47,500 bases of DNA from Deltaproteobacteria bacterium (lineage in GTDB: Bacteria > Desulfobacterota > Desulfomonilia > UBA1062), in the NCBI GenBank assembly GCA_018436855.1, contig JAHDKO010000069.1:1-47500 (forward strand). The letters run 5' to 3'. The position numbers and the translations under genes were made by a program. Of the stretch, positions 1 through 8,840 are shown piece after piece (positions within the stretch are counted from its first letter, which is position 1; each line of letters starts with the position of its first letter). The notes under the pieces were generated by a model, which was given only the letters and a program-made list of their open reading frames with translations, was not told the DNA's origin and did not search any database.

Positions 1-64
1 CAGCGAGGAGATGATCAACGTCATGGCCAAGGAAGTGCCCGCGAAACTCATCTACGCTGAATAA
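1..64 (+). CDS. 3' end of an unidentified gene
   Basis: Only the last 20 codons are present, ending EVPAKLIYAE and a TAA stop at 62-64; the reading frame starts at base 2. This is too little to assign a family. It lies 122 bp upstream of a MoxR/CoxE-type maturation cassette, so it could encode a client enzyme or another cassette member, but that is speculation from position only. Confidence 0.5.
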   Translation, partial: SEEMINVMAKEVPAKLIYAE

Positions 65-186
65 CCTCCCGCCTGCCCAGGGTGCAGACTGTCTCCCTAA
101 AGAAATGCATCCTTCATGATGCACCCCGGGCGGGCTTCATTTTTGGACAAGGCAAAGCCCTTTCTCTCGGGACAAAGGAGCGGAAC

Positions 187-1056
187 ATGTTTTCTTCACC
201 CGAAGAAATCCGCAGCAGGTTCGAGCAGCATCAGTTCATCGTGGACCGGCCGGTGAGCACGGTCGTATATCTGGCGATAAAGCTCGGGCGGCCGCTTCTG
301 GTGGAGGGACCGGCGGGAGTGGGCAAGACCGAGCTCGCGCGCGTCCTTTCCCGGAGCACGGGACGGGAGCTCATCCGGCTCCAGTGCTACGAGGGCCTCG
401 ACGAGAGCAAGGCGCTCTACGAATGGAATTACCAGAAGCAGCTCCTGCGGATCTTCATGGACCAGAGCCGGGACAGGGACTGGAAGGAGATCAGGGAAAC
501 CATCTATGCGGAAGAATTTCTCCTCAGGCGTCCTCTGCTCAAGGCCCTGACCGCCGAGTCCGAGACCGTGCTCCTCATCGACGAGGTGGACAAGAGCGAC
601 GAGGAGTTCGAGAGCTTTCTCCTAGAGATCCTCTCTGACTATCAGATCAGCATACCCGAGCTCACCACGATTTCCGCCCGTCACATACCGGTGGTGATAC
701 TCACCAGCAACAACTTCAGAGAATTCGGTGATGCGCTCAAGAGAAGGTGCATCCACCTCTACCTCGATTACCCGACCTTCGAGCAGGAGCTCAGGATCGT
801 GCTGCTCAAGGTGCCCGGTATCAGAGAGGCCCTTGCCCGCAAGGTCGTTGAGTTCGTCCAGGCAATCAGGCTGGTCGACCTCAAGAAAGTCCCGAGCATC
901 GCCGAGACCCTCAACTGGGCGGAGGCCCTCCTCGAGCTGAAGGCCGTCGAAATAGACGGCGAGATGTTCGCGGATACCGCGGGCGTGCTGCTCAAGTACA
1001 AGGACGATATCGAGCAGATCAAGTCGTCATTGCCTGTGTGCCGGGGGAATGGGTAG
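187..1056 (+). CDS. MoxR/CoxD-like AAA+ ATPase, copy 1
   Basis: A 289-residue MoxR-family AAA+ ATPase, thought to act with a VWA-domain partner to remodel or load metal cofactors into enzymes (CoxD is the relative in the CO dehydrogenase system). Visible motifs are Walker A GPAGVGKT near residue 42, Walker B VLLIDEVDKSD near 127, a sensor-1 region LTSNN near 175 and the arginine-rich LKRRC just after it. The start at 187 is chosen because AAAGGAG lies 7 bases upstream and because the second copy at 2831 begins with the same MF(S/T)SPE sequence; the frame stays open upstream to 82. The next gene begins 5 bp after the stop. The two copies are closely similar along their whole length. The role as a maturation factor is family knowledge; the client is unknown. 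Confidence 0.9.
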   Translation: MFSSPEEIRSRFEQHQFIVDRPVSTVVYLAIKLGRPLLVEGPAGVGKTELARVLSRSTGRELIRLQCYEGLDESKALYEWNYQKQLLRIFMDQSRDRDWKEIRETIYAEEFLLRRPLLKALTAESETVLLIDEVDKSDEEFESFLLEILSDYQISIPELTTISARHIPVVILTSNNFREFGDALKRRCIHLYLDYPTFEQELRIVLLKVPGIREALARKVVEFVQAIRLVDLKKVPSIAETLNWAEALLELKAVEIDGEMFADTAGVLLKYKDDIEQIKSSLPVCRGNG

Positions 1057-1061
1057 CGCCC

Positions 1062-1646
1062 GTGAAGCCTCTCGAGGAGAAGATCACGGATTTCTGCCGC
1101 TGCCTTCGCAGGTTCGGCATCAGTGTGGCCGGCTCCGAGATTGCCGATGCGCTGCGCGCCCTTTCCCTGGTGGGCCTGGAACGCGACGACGTATACGGCG
1201 CGCTTGCCTGCACCCTGATCAAGGAAAAGGCGGATATGTCGATCTTCACGAGCCTTTTCCGGATGTATTTCAAGGGGAAATCCACGAAAGCCCCCGAGGA
1301 GGACACCGGAGACCCCTTCGAGGATGTGAACGGCCCGGGAAACGACGGCAGAGAGCCCGCACGGGTTGAGGCGGCGAACTCATCCGGCGTGGTCAGCGAG
1401 CAGCGAATGAGGTCGGGGATCGATGGCGAACCCTGCGCCCTGCTCATCAAGGCGGTGAAGGAGGGCGATTACGATCTGCTCCAGGCCCTTGCCCACCACG
1501 CGGTGCAGAACATCAGCGGAAGGCGCCCCCACGGCCTCGACGACGCAAGGGAGTTGGTGAAGAGGGCACAGATCTTCCTGGGATGGGAAAAGGCGATGGA
1601 CGAGGTGTTCGAAGGCGTCCTGTCGTCGCGGGCGAGCTTTTTCTGA
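1062..1646 (+). CDS. CoxE N-terminal-like protein, copy 1
   Basis: A 194-residue protein whose first 70 residues (LRRFGISVAGSEIADALRAL, then LVGLERDDVYGALACTLIKE) resemble the helical N-terminal region that precedes the VWA domain in CoxE-like proteins. The middle, about 75-115, is low-complexity and charged; the C-terminal part is helical. The GTG at 1062 gives MKPLEEKI, matching MKSLDEKI of the second copy at 3706; a GTG at 1038 that would overlap the MoxR gene is the alternative. It sits between a MoxR gene and a VWA gene. My reading is that CoxE has been divided into two polypeptides here, this one and the product of 1689-2597. That is an inference from pattern similarity, not from an alignment. 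Confidence 0.75.
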   Translation: MKPLEEKITDFCRCLRRFGISVAGSEIADALRALSLVGLERDDVYGALACTLIKEKADMSIFTSLFRMYFKGKSTKAPEEDTGDPFEDVNGPGNDGREPARVEAANSSGVVSEQRMRSGIDGEPCALLIKAVKEGDYDLLQALAHHAVQNISGRRPHGLDDARELVKRAQIFLGWEKAMDEVFEGVLSSRASFF

Positions 1647-1688
1647 GACCGCTGAAGCTGGCCGGATCAATGGGCTGAAGGAGTGTGC

Positions 1689-2597
1689 ATGGGCAGTGAA
1701 GGCCGTACCTCGAAAAACCGCGCATCGAATTTTCCAGAGTACTACAAGCGGTTCAAGTATGTCGAAGACACCATCGTCAAGCTCGTCGCGGAACTGCTCG
1801 ACAAAGACGGGCCGCATGAGAGCACGAATGACTTCCTCGACAGGGCGGACCCCGCCGAGATGAGCCTCTACCACCTGCGCATCGAGGACATGGACCGTCT
1901 TGAGCAGGAGCAGATGAGGCGGATTGTGGTCAGGCTCGCGCGAAAGCTCTCCACCCGGTACTCTGCGCGGTGGAAGAGGGCGAAGAGGGGCTGCGTGGAT
2001 CTGCGGCAGACCATCCGGCACGCCTGCATCTCGACCGGGTCGGTCCCGGTGGAGCTGCGATATAAGAAGCGCATCGTTTCCCGCCCCGAGATCGTGCTCC
2101 TGTGCGATGTCTCCGAGTCGGTCGCGAGCTTCAGCCGGTTCATGCTGCTCCTGGTCTACACCATCCAGAAGCATTTCTCCCACGTCAGGTCGTTTCTTTT
2201 CGTAGACATGATCGATGAGGTGACCCGGCACTTCAGGAACCGCAGCATCGAGAGGGCCATGCAGGATGCCCTGGGAAAAGGCAAGTACTCGAGCGGGGTG
2301 TTCTCTGACTACGGCAGGGTGTTCGACACCTTTGCGCGCGCCTATCTTCCCGCGATCTCCGCGCGGAGCACCCTGATCGTCATGGGCGATGCCCGCAACA
2401 ACCATTTTCCTGAATACGGAAAATCCTTCGGAAAGATCTGCAGGGGGGTGAAGCGGGTAATCTGGCTCAATCCCCAGCCCAGAGGCGAATGGAACACCCG
2501 GGACAACATCATGGAGGTATACCGGGCACATTGCCGCGAGGTGTTTGAATGCAGCACTCTGAGGCAGCTGGAAAAGGTTCTGGATACCCTGGTGTGA
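1689..2597 (+). CDS. VWA-domain (CoxE-like C-terminal) protein, copy 1
   Basis: A 302-residue von Willebrand factor A-type protein of the CoxE group. The metal-ion-dependent adhesion site is visible as CDVSESV (DxSxS) near residue 140, followed by the predicted helix that normally follows it, and a later conserved GDARNN. VWA proteins of this group pair with MoxR ATPases to position the remodelling machine on a client enzyme. The ATG at 1689 is preceded by GAAGGAG at 1677-1683; a GTG at 1683 is the only close alternative. The gene follows the CoxE N-terminal-like gene by 42 bp and lacks that N-terminal region itself. A very similar 304-residue copy lies at 4316-5230. Transcription with the upstream MoxR gene is likely. 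Confidence 0.88.
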   Translation: MGSEGRTSKNRASNFPEYYKRFKYVEDTIVKLVAELLDKDGPHESTNDFLDRADPAEMSLYHLRIEDMDRLEQEQMRRIVVRLARKLSTRYSARWKRAKRGCVDLRQTIRHACISTGSVPVELRYKKRIVSRPEIVLLCDVSESVASFSRFMLLLVYTIQKHFSHVRSFLFVDMIDEVTRHFRNRSIERAMQDALGKGKYSSGVFSDYGRVFDTFARAYLPAISARSTLIVMGDARNNHFPEYGKSFGKICRGVKRVIWLNPQPRGEWNTRDNIMEVYRAHCREVFECSTLRQLEKVLDTLV

Positions 2598-2830
2598 GAG
2601 CTTCCCGGCGTGATGACTCAAAAAAAATTACCCGCGGCACGGAATCTCATGATCCGGCGAGGGTTTTCTCGAACGGCTCCGGCCCGGGGCAAGGGCTGCT
2701 CTTCCCATCGGGAAGCGCAGCCCGGACGTCAACTCCCGGGACCGGGAAAAGGACGGCGCCGATTTTGAATATCAGCCGGAGCGGGCCGTCTCATGAAGGA
2801 AAATAACTGCATATGAATCAGGAGGGCATC

Positions 2831-3697
2831 ATGTTTACCTCACCGGAAGACATCCAGGAGCAGTTCGCGAGGCGCAAATTCATCATCGGGCTCAAGCCCG
2901 CGACCGTGGTCTTTCTCGCATTGAGGCTCCACCGCCCCCTGCTGGTGGAAGGGCCTGCGGGCGTGGGCAAGACCGAGCTCGCCCGCGTCCTGGCCGAAAC
3001 CACCGGCAGCCGGTTCATCCGGCTTCAGTGTTACGAGGGTCTCGACGAGTGCAAGGCCCTCTACGAGTGGAACTACCACAAGCAGCTGCTGAGGATCTAT
3101 GCGGATCACCAGGAGAACAAAACCTGGGAGCACATCAGGCAGTCCATCTATACCTCCGAGTTCCTGCTGGACCGGCCGCTCCTCAAGGCCCTGTCGCAGA
3201 AGGACCCCGTGGTCTTGCTCATCGATGAGCTCGACAAGAGCGACGAGGAATTCGAGAGCTTTCTTCTGGAGATTCTCTCCGAGTATCAGATCAGTATCCC
3301 GGAGCTGGGAACGGTGCGGGCGGAGCAGATCCCCGCAGTAGTGCTCACGAGCAACAATTTCCGCAATTTCGGCGACGCGCTCAAGAGGAGATGCATTCAT
3401 CTCTATATCGACTATCCCGACTTTGATCAGGAGCTTCAGATCGTCCGCCTCAAGGTGCCGGGCATCGACGAGAGGTTTGCGCACCGGATCGTGTCGTTTA
3501 TCCAGAATATTCGGAAAGACCGGCTCCGGAAGGCGCCGAGCATCGCGGAGACCATCAACTGGGCCGAGGCCCTGCTGGAGCTGGGGATTGATGAGATCAC
3601 GGAAAAGGTCATCGATCAGACCGCCGGGGTGTTTCTGAAATACCGGGAAGACATAGAGAAGATCTGCTCCCGGGAGCTGCCTGAGCTGCTCGACTGA
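2831..3697 (+). CDS. MoxR/CoxD-like AAA+ ATPase, copy 2
   Basis: A 288-residue MoxR-family ATPase, the paralogue of the protein at 187-1056. It carries Walker A GPAGVGKT, Walker B VLLIDELDKSD, the LTSNN sensor and LKRRC arginine motif in the same positions. The start is set by AGGAGG six bases before ATG 2831; an in-frame ATG at 2813 lacks such a site. It opens the second MoxR / small / VWA cassette and its stop is 8 bp before the next gene. A 233-bp gap with no convincing gene separates it from the first cassette. Two full cassettes suggest two clients, or a mixed complex; the sequence does not decide between these. Confidence 0.9.
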   Translation: MFTSPEDIQEQFARRKFIIGLKPATVVFLALRLHRPLLVEGPAGVGKTELARVLAETTGSRFIRLQCYEGLDECKALYEWNYHKQLLRIYADHQENKTWEHIRQSIYTSEFLLDRPLLKALSQKDPVVLLIDELDKSDEEFESFLLEILSEYQISIPELGTVRAEQIPAVVLTSNNFRNFGDALKRRCIHLYIDYPDFDQELQIVRLKVPGIDERFAHRIVSFIQNIRKDRLRKAPSIAETINWAEALLELGIDEITEKVIDQTAGVFLKYREDIEKICSRELPELLD

Positions 3698-3705
3698 GGT
3701 CTGCC

Positions 3706-4254
3706 ATGAAGAGCCTCGACGAGAAGATTCTCGAGTTCGGCCATCTGCTTCGGAAGCGATGCGTCAATGTCACGCACTCCCAGATCGCTGACGCCCTGGA
3801 GTCGGCCGTGCTGGTCGGAACGGACAGGCGTGGATTCGAGACCGCTCTTGCGTGCACCCTGATTAAGGATATCGAAGATTATCCGGTCTTCGAAGAGCTT
3901 TTCGCGAGATACTTCGGTGCGCCCGCCCCGGATGAGGAGCAGCCGGAGGAAGAGACGCTCCGCGAGGAGGATGCCGGAGAAAACGCTGAAGAAGACGAGG
4001 ACAAGGCCCCGGATGACGACGATGCGGCCGAGGACGACCCGCGGTATCAGATGCTTCTCAGGGCTGTTCAGGAAGGTGACTACCTGATGTTGCACCGGAT
4101 CGGGAAATCGGCGGTGGACGGTCTCGGTAGGCTGCATTCGCGAGATGTCTTCAGGGTTCGCGAGCTCCTGGCGAGGGCAAAGAGGAGCATCGGCTGGCAG
4201 CGTGCATGGGACACCCTCTGTGCCTCCGATCCATCCGGAAAGGATGATGCATGA
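3706..4254 (+). CDS. CoxE N-terminal-like protein, copy 2
   Basis: A 182-residue partner of the second cassette. The N-terminal region (LRKRCVNVTHSQIADALESA, then LVGTDRRGFETALACTLIKD) aligns by eye with the first copy and with the helical N-terminal part of CoxE-like proteins. Residues about 68-110 form a strongly acidic linker rich in Glu and Asp, including a run of four Asp; the first copy has only a mildly charged linker here. The C-terminal part, ending near the sequence GWQRAWDTL, matches GWEKAMDEV of copy 1. It probably binds the VWA protein encoded next, replacing the covalent link found in ordinary CoxE. That is an inference. Confidence 0.75.
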   Translation: MKSLDEKILEFGHLLRKRCVNVTHSQIADALESAVLVGTDRRGFETALACTLIKDIEDYPVFEELFARYFGAPAPDEEQPEEETLREEDAGENAEEDEDKAPDDDDAAEDDPRYQMLLRAVQEGDYLMLHRIGKSAVDGLGRLHSRDVFRVRELLARAKRSIGWQRAWDTLCASDPSGKDDA

Positions 4255-4315
4255 GCCGGACCGTGTCCACTGTCCTTTTTCGCGCGGAATACCACTTCCA
4301 GGCGGGGTACACCAG

Positions 4316-5230
4316 ATGAGCGGGAGAGAACCCGGCATGCACGAGCCGACCGGACCCCGGGCCCTCTACCGGAAACGTCTCGACTTCGTCGAAGAAATCA
4401 TCCTCATGCAGCTCGCCCGGACCCTCGAGGTGGAAGAGCTCGAACGCTATCTCGACGATTCCGAGATGGAGGACCGGGAATTCTCCCTGCTCGACATGTA
4501 TTTTTCCGACGATGCATACCGGGCGGAGATGAGGCGCAGGGTGATGAAGCTTGCCCGTTCCTTGAGAAGCCGGTATGCGCTGCATCTGAGAAAGGCCAGG
4601 CGGGGCGGCATCGACCTGAGAAGATCCATGCAGAAGGCCTTCCAGGAGACCGGGGGAATCCCCGTGAGGCTGCTGCACAAGAAGCGGGTCATTGCCCGCC
4701 CCGAAATCGTCCTGCTGTGCGACGTATCCCTGTCCGTGGAGGCCTTCAGCGAGTTCATGCTGCTACTGGTCTATACCCTTCAGAACTGCTTCCGGCATGT
4801 GAGGAGTTTTCTCTTCGTCGACCGCATCGACGAGGTCACGGGGTATTTCCTCAACCCGGAGGTCGACGAGGCCGTCAGGTCCGCCATCACCCGCGCAGGG
4901 TACGCCGAGGGCGTCACCTCCGACTATACCAGGGTGTTCGAGACTTTTGCCGACAAATATCTCGACGGGGTCTCGCGCCGCAGCACGGTGATCATTCTGG
5001 GGGATGCACGGAACAACGGTCTTCCCCCTGAGCTGTCCTTTCTCAGAAAAATCCGGGACCAGGTGAAGGACCTCCTGTGGATCAACCCCCAGCCCAGGGA
5101 GGAGTGGGACGCCGGCGACAGCGTGATGGGGCTCTTTGCCGGCTGCTGTGACCGGGTGTTCGAGTGCCGGAACTTGAGACAGCTCGAAGCGGTCATGGAA
5201 GAAATCGTCGTCAGGACCGCGGCCGGCTGA
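4316..5230 (+). CDS. VWA-domain (CoxE-like C-terminal) protein, copy 2
   Basis: A 304-residue VWA protein and paralogue of the product of 1689-2597. The DxSxS metal site is CDVSLSV, in the same context (PEIVLLCDVS) as in copy 1, and the later GDARNN motif is shared. The ATG at 4316 gives a protein of almost the same length as copy 1 and has GGCGGGG upstream. An in-frame ATG at 4244, overlapping the end of the preceding gene and preceded by GGAAAGG, would add 24 residues and is a real alternative. It ends the second cassette and is followed after 161 bp by a J-domain gene. Confidence 0.87.
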   Translation: MSGREPGMHEPTGPRALYRKRLDFVEEIILMQLARTLEVEELERYLDDSEMEDREFSLLDMYFSDDAYRAEMRRRVMKLARSLRSRYALHLRKARRGGIDLRRSMQKAFQETGGIPVRLLHKKRVIARPEIVLLCDVSLSVEAFSEFMLLLVYTLQNCFRHVRSFLFVDRIDEVTGYFLNPEVDEAVRSAITRAGYAEGVTSDYTRVFETFADKYLDGVSRRSTVIILGDARNNGLPPELSFLRKIRDQVKDLLWINPQPREEWDAGDSVMGLFAGCCDRVFECRNLRQLEAVMEEIVVRTAAG

Positions 5231-5391
5231 ACCTTAGAGCCGGGGAGAGCGAAAGACGCCTTTGCGGGGAGCCGGGGATGAAACGGCCCGAACCCGATGC
5301 CCCATCAATGACGCGCCGGACCACAGCCTGGAAGAGAAGCCCCGTGAATGTCCTTTTGTTTTCCCGGCAGTCATGATAATTTTACCCAGCC

Positions 5392-5736
5392 ATGCGCAAG
5401 GACTACTACGAGATACTGGGCATCTCCAAGGGAGCATCCGTCAGAGAGATCAAGGGCGCCTACAAAAGGCTCGCAAAGCAGTGCCATCCCGATGTGAACC
5501 CCGGCTGTGCAGCGGCCCATGAACGGTTCAAGGAAATCGGCGAGGCCTATGGAGTGCTTTCCGATGCGGAAAAACGCAGGGCCTATGATACGGCCGGCGC
5601 TTCCGTCTCCCCCCACGGGGAGGGCGACGGCCGCCCTGGCGGCCGGGACGGGTTCGATCAAGGTGGGTTCATGTACACCGTGATGCAGGAGATGTTCAGA
5701 CGGTATCCGAACGGATTTCCGGGAAAGAAGGAATAG
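5392..5736 (+). CDS. short J-domain (DnaJ-like) protein
   Basis: A 114-residue protein made of an N-terminal J domain (residues about 3-66: [13 protein letters not shown], then [12 protein letters not shown] with the HPD motif that stimulates Hsp70 ATPase) and a short glycine-rich tail ending in FPGKKE. It has no zinc-finger or client-binding C-terminal domains, so it is not a full DnaJ; it should recruit DnaK to a specific client. The ATG at 5392 begins right at the conserved start of the J domain, though I see no good ribosome-binding site. Its place directly after two MoxR/VWA cassettes suggests that it serves the same protein-maturation task (inference). Confidence 0.85.
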   Translation: MRKDYYEILGISKGASVREIKGAYKRLAKQCHPDVNPGCAAAHERFKEIGEAYGVLSDAEKRRAYDTAGASVSPHGEGDGRPGGRDGFDQGGFMYTVMQEMFRRYPNGFPGKKE

Positions 5737-6239
5737 AGCCTCACGGGAGTCCGGCCTTACCCGGGGATATAGCCGTGCAGGCCCGCGCTGCCTGAAGATG
5801 CTGCGCGCATTCCTGCCGGGCGCCGTTCTCCCGCGTTCTCCGGAAAGGATGAACTCATCGAACAGCATACGCCCGGCGTGCCGGCAGTGGTGCGAAAAGC
5901 CATTGCGCAGTGCAATAGCAATAAACATATAATGATATCATAATGTTGAGAACAGTAATCAGAAGGATTGTGAACCCGGAATACCCACTTGCCGGGTAAT
6001 CGGGAAGAAGGATTTCTTGAGTGGTTTAATATATCAATTAAATCATAAGGATATATGAATCCACTTGCATGGCACGACCTGTGCAGAGTTGGGATCGGGA
6101 CATGAATCCTCCTTCTAAAGCCCGCTTCCTGAAGGACTTTGAAGGTGGGGTCGCATTCCTCTTAAGCTTGCGGCTTGAAGTAGGGTCCAAGGCTTGCCCC
6201 GGGGTTCATGTCATTGATTATATCGAAGGAGGGTGGGTT
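5737..6239. other. intergenic region, AT-rich, with a sigma-54-like promoter
   Basis: No convincing gene. The second half, about 5900-6065, is distinctly AT-rich compared with the surroundings and holds a short dyad ATGATATCAT near 5931, consistent with a regulatory upstream region. A sigma-54-type element lies at 6070-6085 (listed separately). The last 150 bp would be the leader of the membrane protein gene that starts at 6240. Confidence 0.5.
6070..6085 (+). promoter_or_regulatory. sigma-54-like promoter (-24/-12)
   Basis: TGGCAC at 6070-6075, five bases, then GTGCA at 6081-6085. GG and GC are separated by the required 10 bases. The -12 element deviates from TTGCA by one base. It points to the small membrane protein gene at 6240 with a leader of about 145 nt. 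An NtrC-type activator is encoded nearby (8837-10249). Functional use is inferred. Confidence 0.5.
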
Positions 6240-6641
6240 ATGAACAGGAAATCATGGGTGTACATAGCGGCAGCCATATGGATTCTCGTCGCGGCGATGG
6301 TGAATTTCTCGCGGGAGGGCAACCTCTGGGTGAACGTGACGGCTGGTCTGGCCGTCTGGGTCACTGCCTATTTCGATATATACCGGGCAGGCGACACCGG
6401 ATGGAAAAAGAGGTATGGGTCGCTTGGGGCCCTTGCCGTAGGCACCTGGCTGGCAATCACGGGATTTTTCCCTGCCTTTGCGGGAAATTTCTCCCTCTTC
6501 CTGATGAACAATGCCCTCATGGCCTTGCTGCTTGCCTATATCGGTTCGGTCACCATGGAAGAAATCGATGATCCATCTCATCAGAAGGCCGGGGAAAGAA
6601 GCCCGGCAGATAACGTTGCCAGGGTCGGGTCCCGGCACTGA
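6240..6641 (+). CDS. small integral membrane protein (SPW-repeat-like)
   Basis: A 133-residue protein with about four predicted membrane segments: residues about 5-21, 27-45, 58-76 and 80-99, followed by a hydrophilic tail. The pattern of two helix pairs and sequences such as LWVNVTAGLAVWVTAYF resembles SPW-repeat membrane proteins, but the diagnostic Ser-Pro-Trp is absent, so the family call is tentative. The start is firm: AAGGAGG ends 7 bases before ATG 6240. The upstream sigma-54-like element suggests regulated expression. The function is unknown. Confidence 0.7.
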   Translation: MNRKSWVYIAAAIWILVAAMVNFSREGNLWVNVTAGLAVWVTAYFDIYRAGDTGWKKRYGSLGALAVGTWLAITGFFPAFAGNFSLFLMNNALMALLLAYIGSVTMEEIDDPSHQKAGERSPADNVARVGSRH

Positions 6642-7181
6642 ACGCCTCGGGCCCGAAAGCCTTTTTTCCGGTTTTTTCAGGCCCTCTTTTTCACGTGCTG
6701 CAGATTTCCGGCAGATCCTTTCCTCTTGGGATGGGCATGGCCGGGTACAGGCGCCTGTCCGGCCCTTAAGGAAGGAAAGGAAGCGCATGACCATGGAAAA
6801 AACCGGGGAGACCGCCCGGAAAAGAGCTGTCAATATCGCGGCGTGTCAACGCCTGAACAAACGGGACTACCCGGAGGAGCGGTATGCTTCTTCCGGCCGG
6901 TCTGATTACCGCAGACCTCACCAGTGCCGTGCCGGACGAAGGTCCTTGCCCGTTCACTCCTCTGGTTCCTGTTTCCCCTTGACTTGCCCGGATGAGCCCT
7001 TTAGGAGAAATTCAATCATGTCCATAAGCCCCGGCGGCAAAAGAAACGCATGGTGCCGGCGCGCCGCACTTGGAAGGTTTTTCATGGCATCGAAGGGAAG
7101 GGGTGGCCGGGCCGAAGCCCTTTTCTTTCAGGATCGCATGCTTGGATAAACGTGGGCAACCCCCGGCACGAGAGCAGTCCA
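6642..7181. other. intergenic region with no supported gene
   Basis: About 540 bp between the membrane protein and the kinase gene. Open frames exist, including an arginine-rich one at 6787-7149, but none looks like a protein family I know and composition is that of random GC-rich sequence. I see no clear promoter or terminator. Confidence 0.4.
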
Positions 7182-8840
7182 ATGAATGAGAAAATTATCG
7201 AAACGTCCCGGTATCAGGCAGAGTTTGAACGGCTCATCACGACGATATCCACCCGGTTCATCAACCTCCAGCCGGACGAGATCGATCGAGAGATCGAGGC
7301 CACCCTGAAACGTGTGGGGAAATTCGCTGGAGTTGACCGCAGCTATATGTTCCTGTACGAAAGCAACACCCGGGTGCTCAAGTATACGCACGAGTGGTGT
7401 GCCGAGGGCATCGAGCCCCAGAACAGCAGCCTGCAGGCCATCCCGGTATCCGAGCTTCCCTGGCAGATGGAGCAGATGCTCTTGAGCGGGACCGTTCACA
7501 TCCCCCGGGTAACGGATCTCCCGGCCAGCGCCGCCAGTGAGAAGAAGATCTTCGAGTCCCAGCGGATCCAGTCCCTGATCACGGTTCCCATGATGTCGCG
7601 CGGGCAGTTCAAGGGCATGCTCGGGTTCGACTCGGTTCGGCGGCCCCAGTCCTTCTCGGAGAACACCATCTCCCTGCTCACCATCGTGGGGGAGATCATT
7701 GTCAATGCCCTTGAGCGAAAACGAGTCGAGGAGGCGCTGGCTGAGAGCGAAAAGCATTTTCGTGACGTGGTCGAGCATTCTCTGACCGGGATATTCATTC
7801 TCCAGAACAACCGCATCGTGTACTTCAACCCCGAGATGAGACATCTGCTGGGCGCGATCGAGACCGGGGCCGATATCTGGAGCGTCAGCGAGATCGACCC
7901 TGATGACGAGAACAAGATAAAGAATCTTTTCGAAGACATATCATCAGGCAGGGTGCCTGCGGGCGACGTGGATTTCCGGTTCTATCCCCCGGGCAGATCG
8001 GGCAGCAGGAACGATATGCGGTGGGTCTCCTGCAGGGCTGCCAGTATTCAGTACAAGGGAGGCGACGCCATCCTGGTCAATGTCATGGATATCACGCGGG
8101 CGCGGGAGCTCGAACGCGTGGTGGCCATGCAGGACAAGATGGCCTCTCTCGGCCGCATGACCGCAGGCGTGGCCCACGAGATCCGCAATCCCCTCAACAC
8201 CATCTGCACCTCCGCCGAGACCCTGCTCAATAAAAGCCTGCCCCTTGAGGACCGCAGAGAGCTTCAGCAGTATATCCTGGAAGAGGCCAGGAGACTCGAT
8301 CGCATCCTGGAGGATTTCCTCCTGCTTTCTCAGATTCCCCCAGCGCGGATCATATCAGTGGATATCGAGAAGCTCATCGACCGTATCGTCTTCGTGCTGA
8401 AGAACAAGTTTTCCGAGGCCGTGACCGTCAGAGCCGAGATGAACTTCGAGGAAAAAACGGCATATACTGACGGCGATCTGCTCTATCAGCTTCTGCTGAA
8501 TCTCGGCATCAACGCGGTGGAGGCGATCCGTGAACGGTCCCGGGCTCAGGGGGCCTTCACCATGGACTCGGGCGAGATCACCTTCACGGTTTCCGGGGAC
8601 CTGACCCGGCTCGTTCTCATGGTCCGGGACAACGGTGTCGGCATTCCCGGCGGGTTTCAGGAGACCATTTTCGATCCCTTCTACACGACCAAGAAGAGCG
8701 GCACCGGCCTGGGCCTGTACATTGTCCATAATATCATCGAAACACTGGGTGGGGAGATCCGGATCGAGTCGATCAAGGACCCCACGGTAATCTCCGTGAG
8801 CGTGCCTCTGGAGCGAGAATACGGCGAGGAAGAGTCATGA
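7182..8840 (+). CDS. GAF-PAS sensor histidine kinase
   Basis: A 552-residue, apparently soluble kinase. Order: GAF domain (about 10-175), PAS domain (about 190-305), dimerisation/phosphoacceptor domain with GVAHEIRNPLNTI near 330, and an ATPase domain with N-box LLLNLGINAVEAI, G1 VRDNGVGIP and G2 GTGLGLYIVH. ATG 7182 is chosen because the paralogous kinase at 14602 begins its GAF domain at a similar distance; the site upstream is weak. The reading frame overlaps the next gene by 4 bases, so kinase and regulator are translationally coupled. No membrane segment is seen, implying a cytoplasmic signal. The GAF domain is very close to that of the kinase at 14602 (THEWCA.GIEPQ, MVP or TVP followed by M). 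Confidence 0.93.
   Translation: MNEKIIETSRYQAEFERLITTISTRFINLQPDEIDREIEATLKRVGKFAGVDRSYMFLYESNTRVLKYTHEWCAEGIEPQNSSLQAIPVSELPWQMEQMLLSGTVHIPRVTDLPASAASEKKIFESQRIQSLITVPMMSRGQFKGMLGFDSVRRPQSFSENTISLLTIVGEIIVNALERKRVEEALAESEKHFRDVVEHSLTGIFILQNNRIVYFNPEMRHLLGAIETGADIWSVSEIDPDDENKIKNLFEDISSGRVPAGDVDFRFYPPGRSGSRNDMRWVSCRAASIQYKGGDAILVNVMDITRARELERVVAMQDKMASLGRMTAGVAHEIRNPLNTICTSAETLLNKSLPLEDRRELQQYILEEARRLDRILEDFLLLSQIPPARIISVDIEKLIDRIVFVLKNKFSEAVTVRAEMNFEEKTAYTDGDLLYQLLLNLGINAVEAIRERSRAQGAFTMDSGEITFTVSGDLTRLVLMVRDNGVGIPGGFQETIFDPFYTTKKSGTGLGLYIVHNIIETLGGEIRIESIKDPTVISVSVPLEREYGEEES

Noticed and set aside
6787-7149. Arg-rich 120-codon frame with a fair ribosome-binding site
   Set aside because: It resembles random GC-rich sequence, with no family pattern; kept as a remote possibility only.
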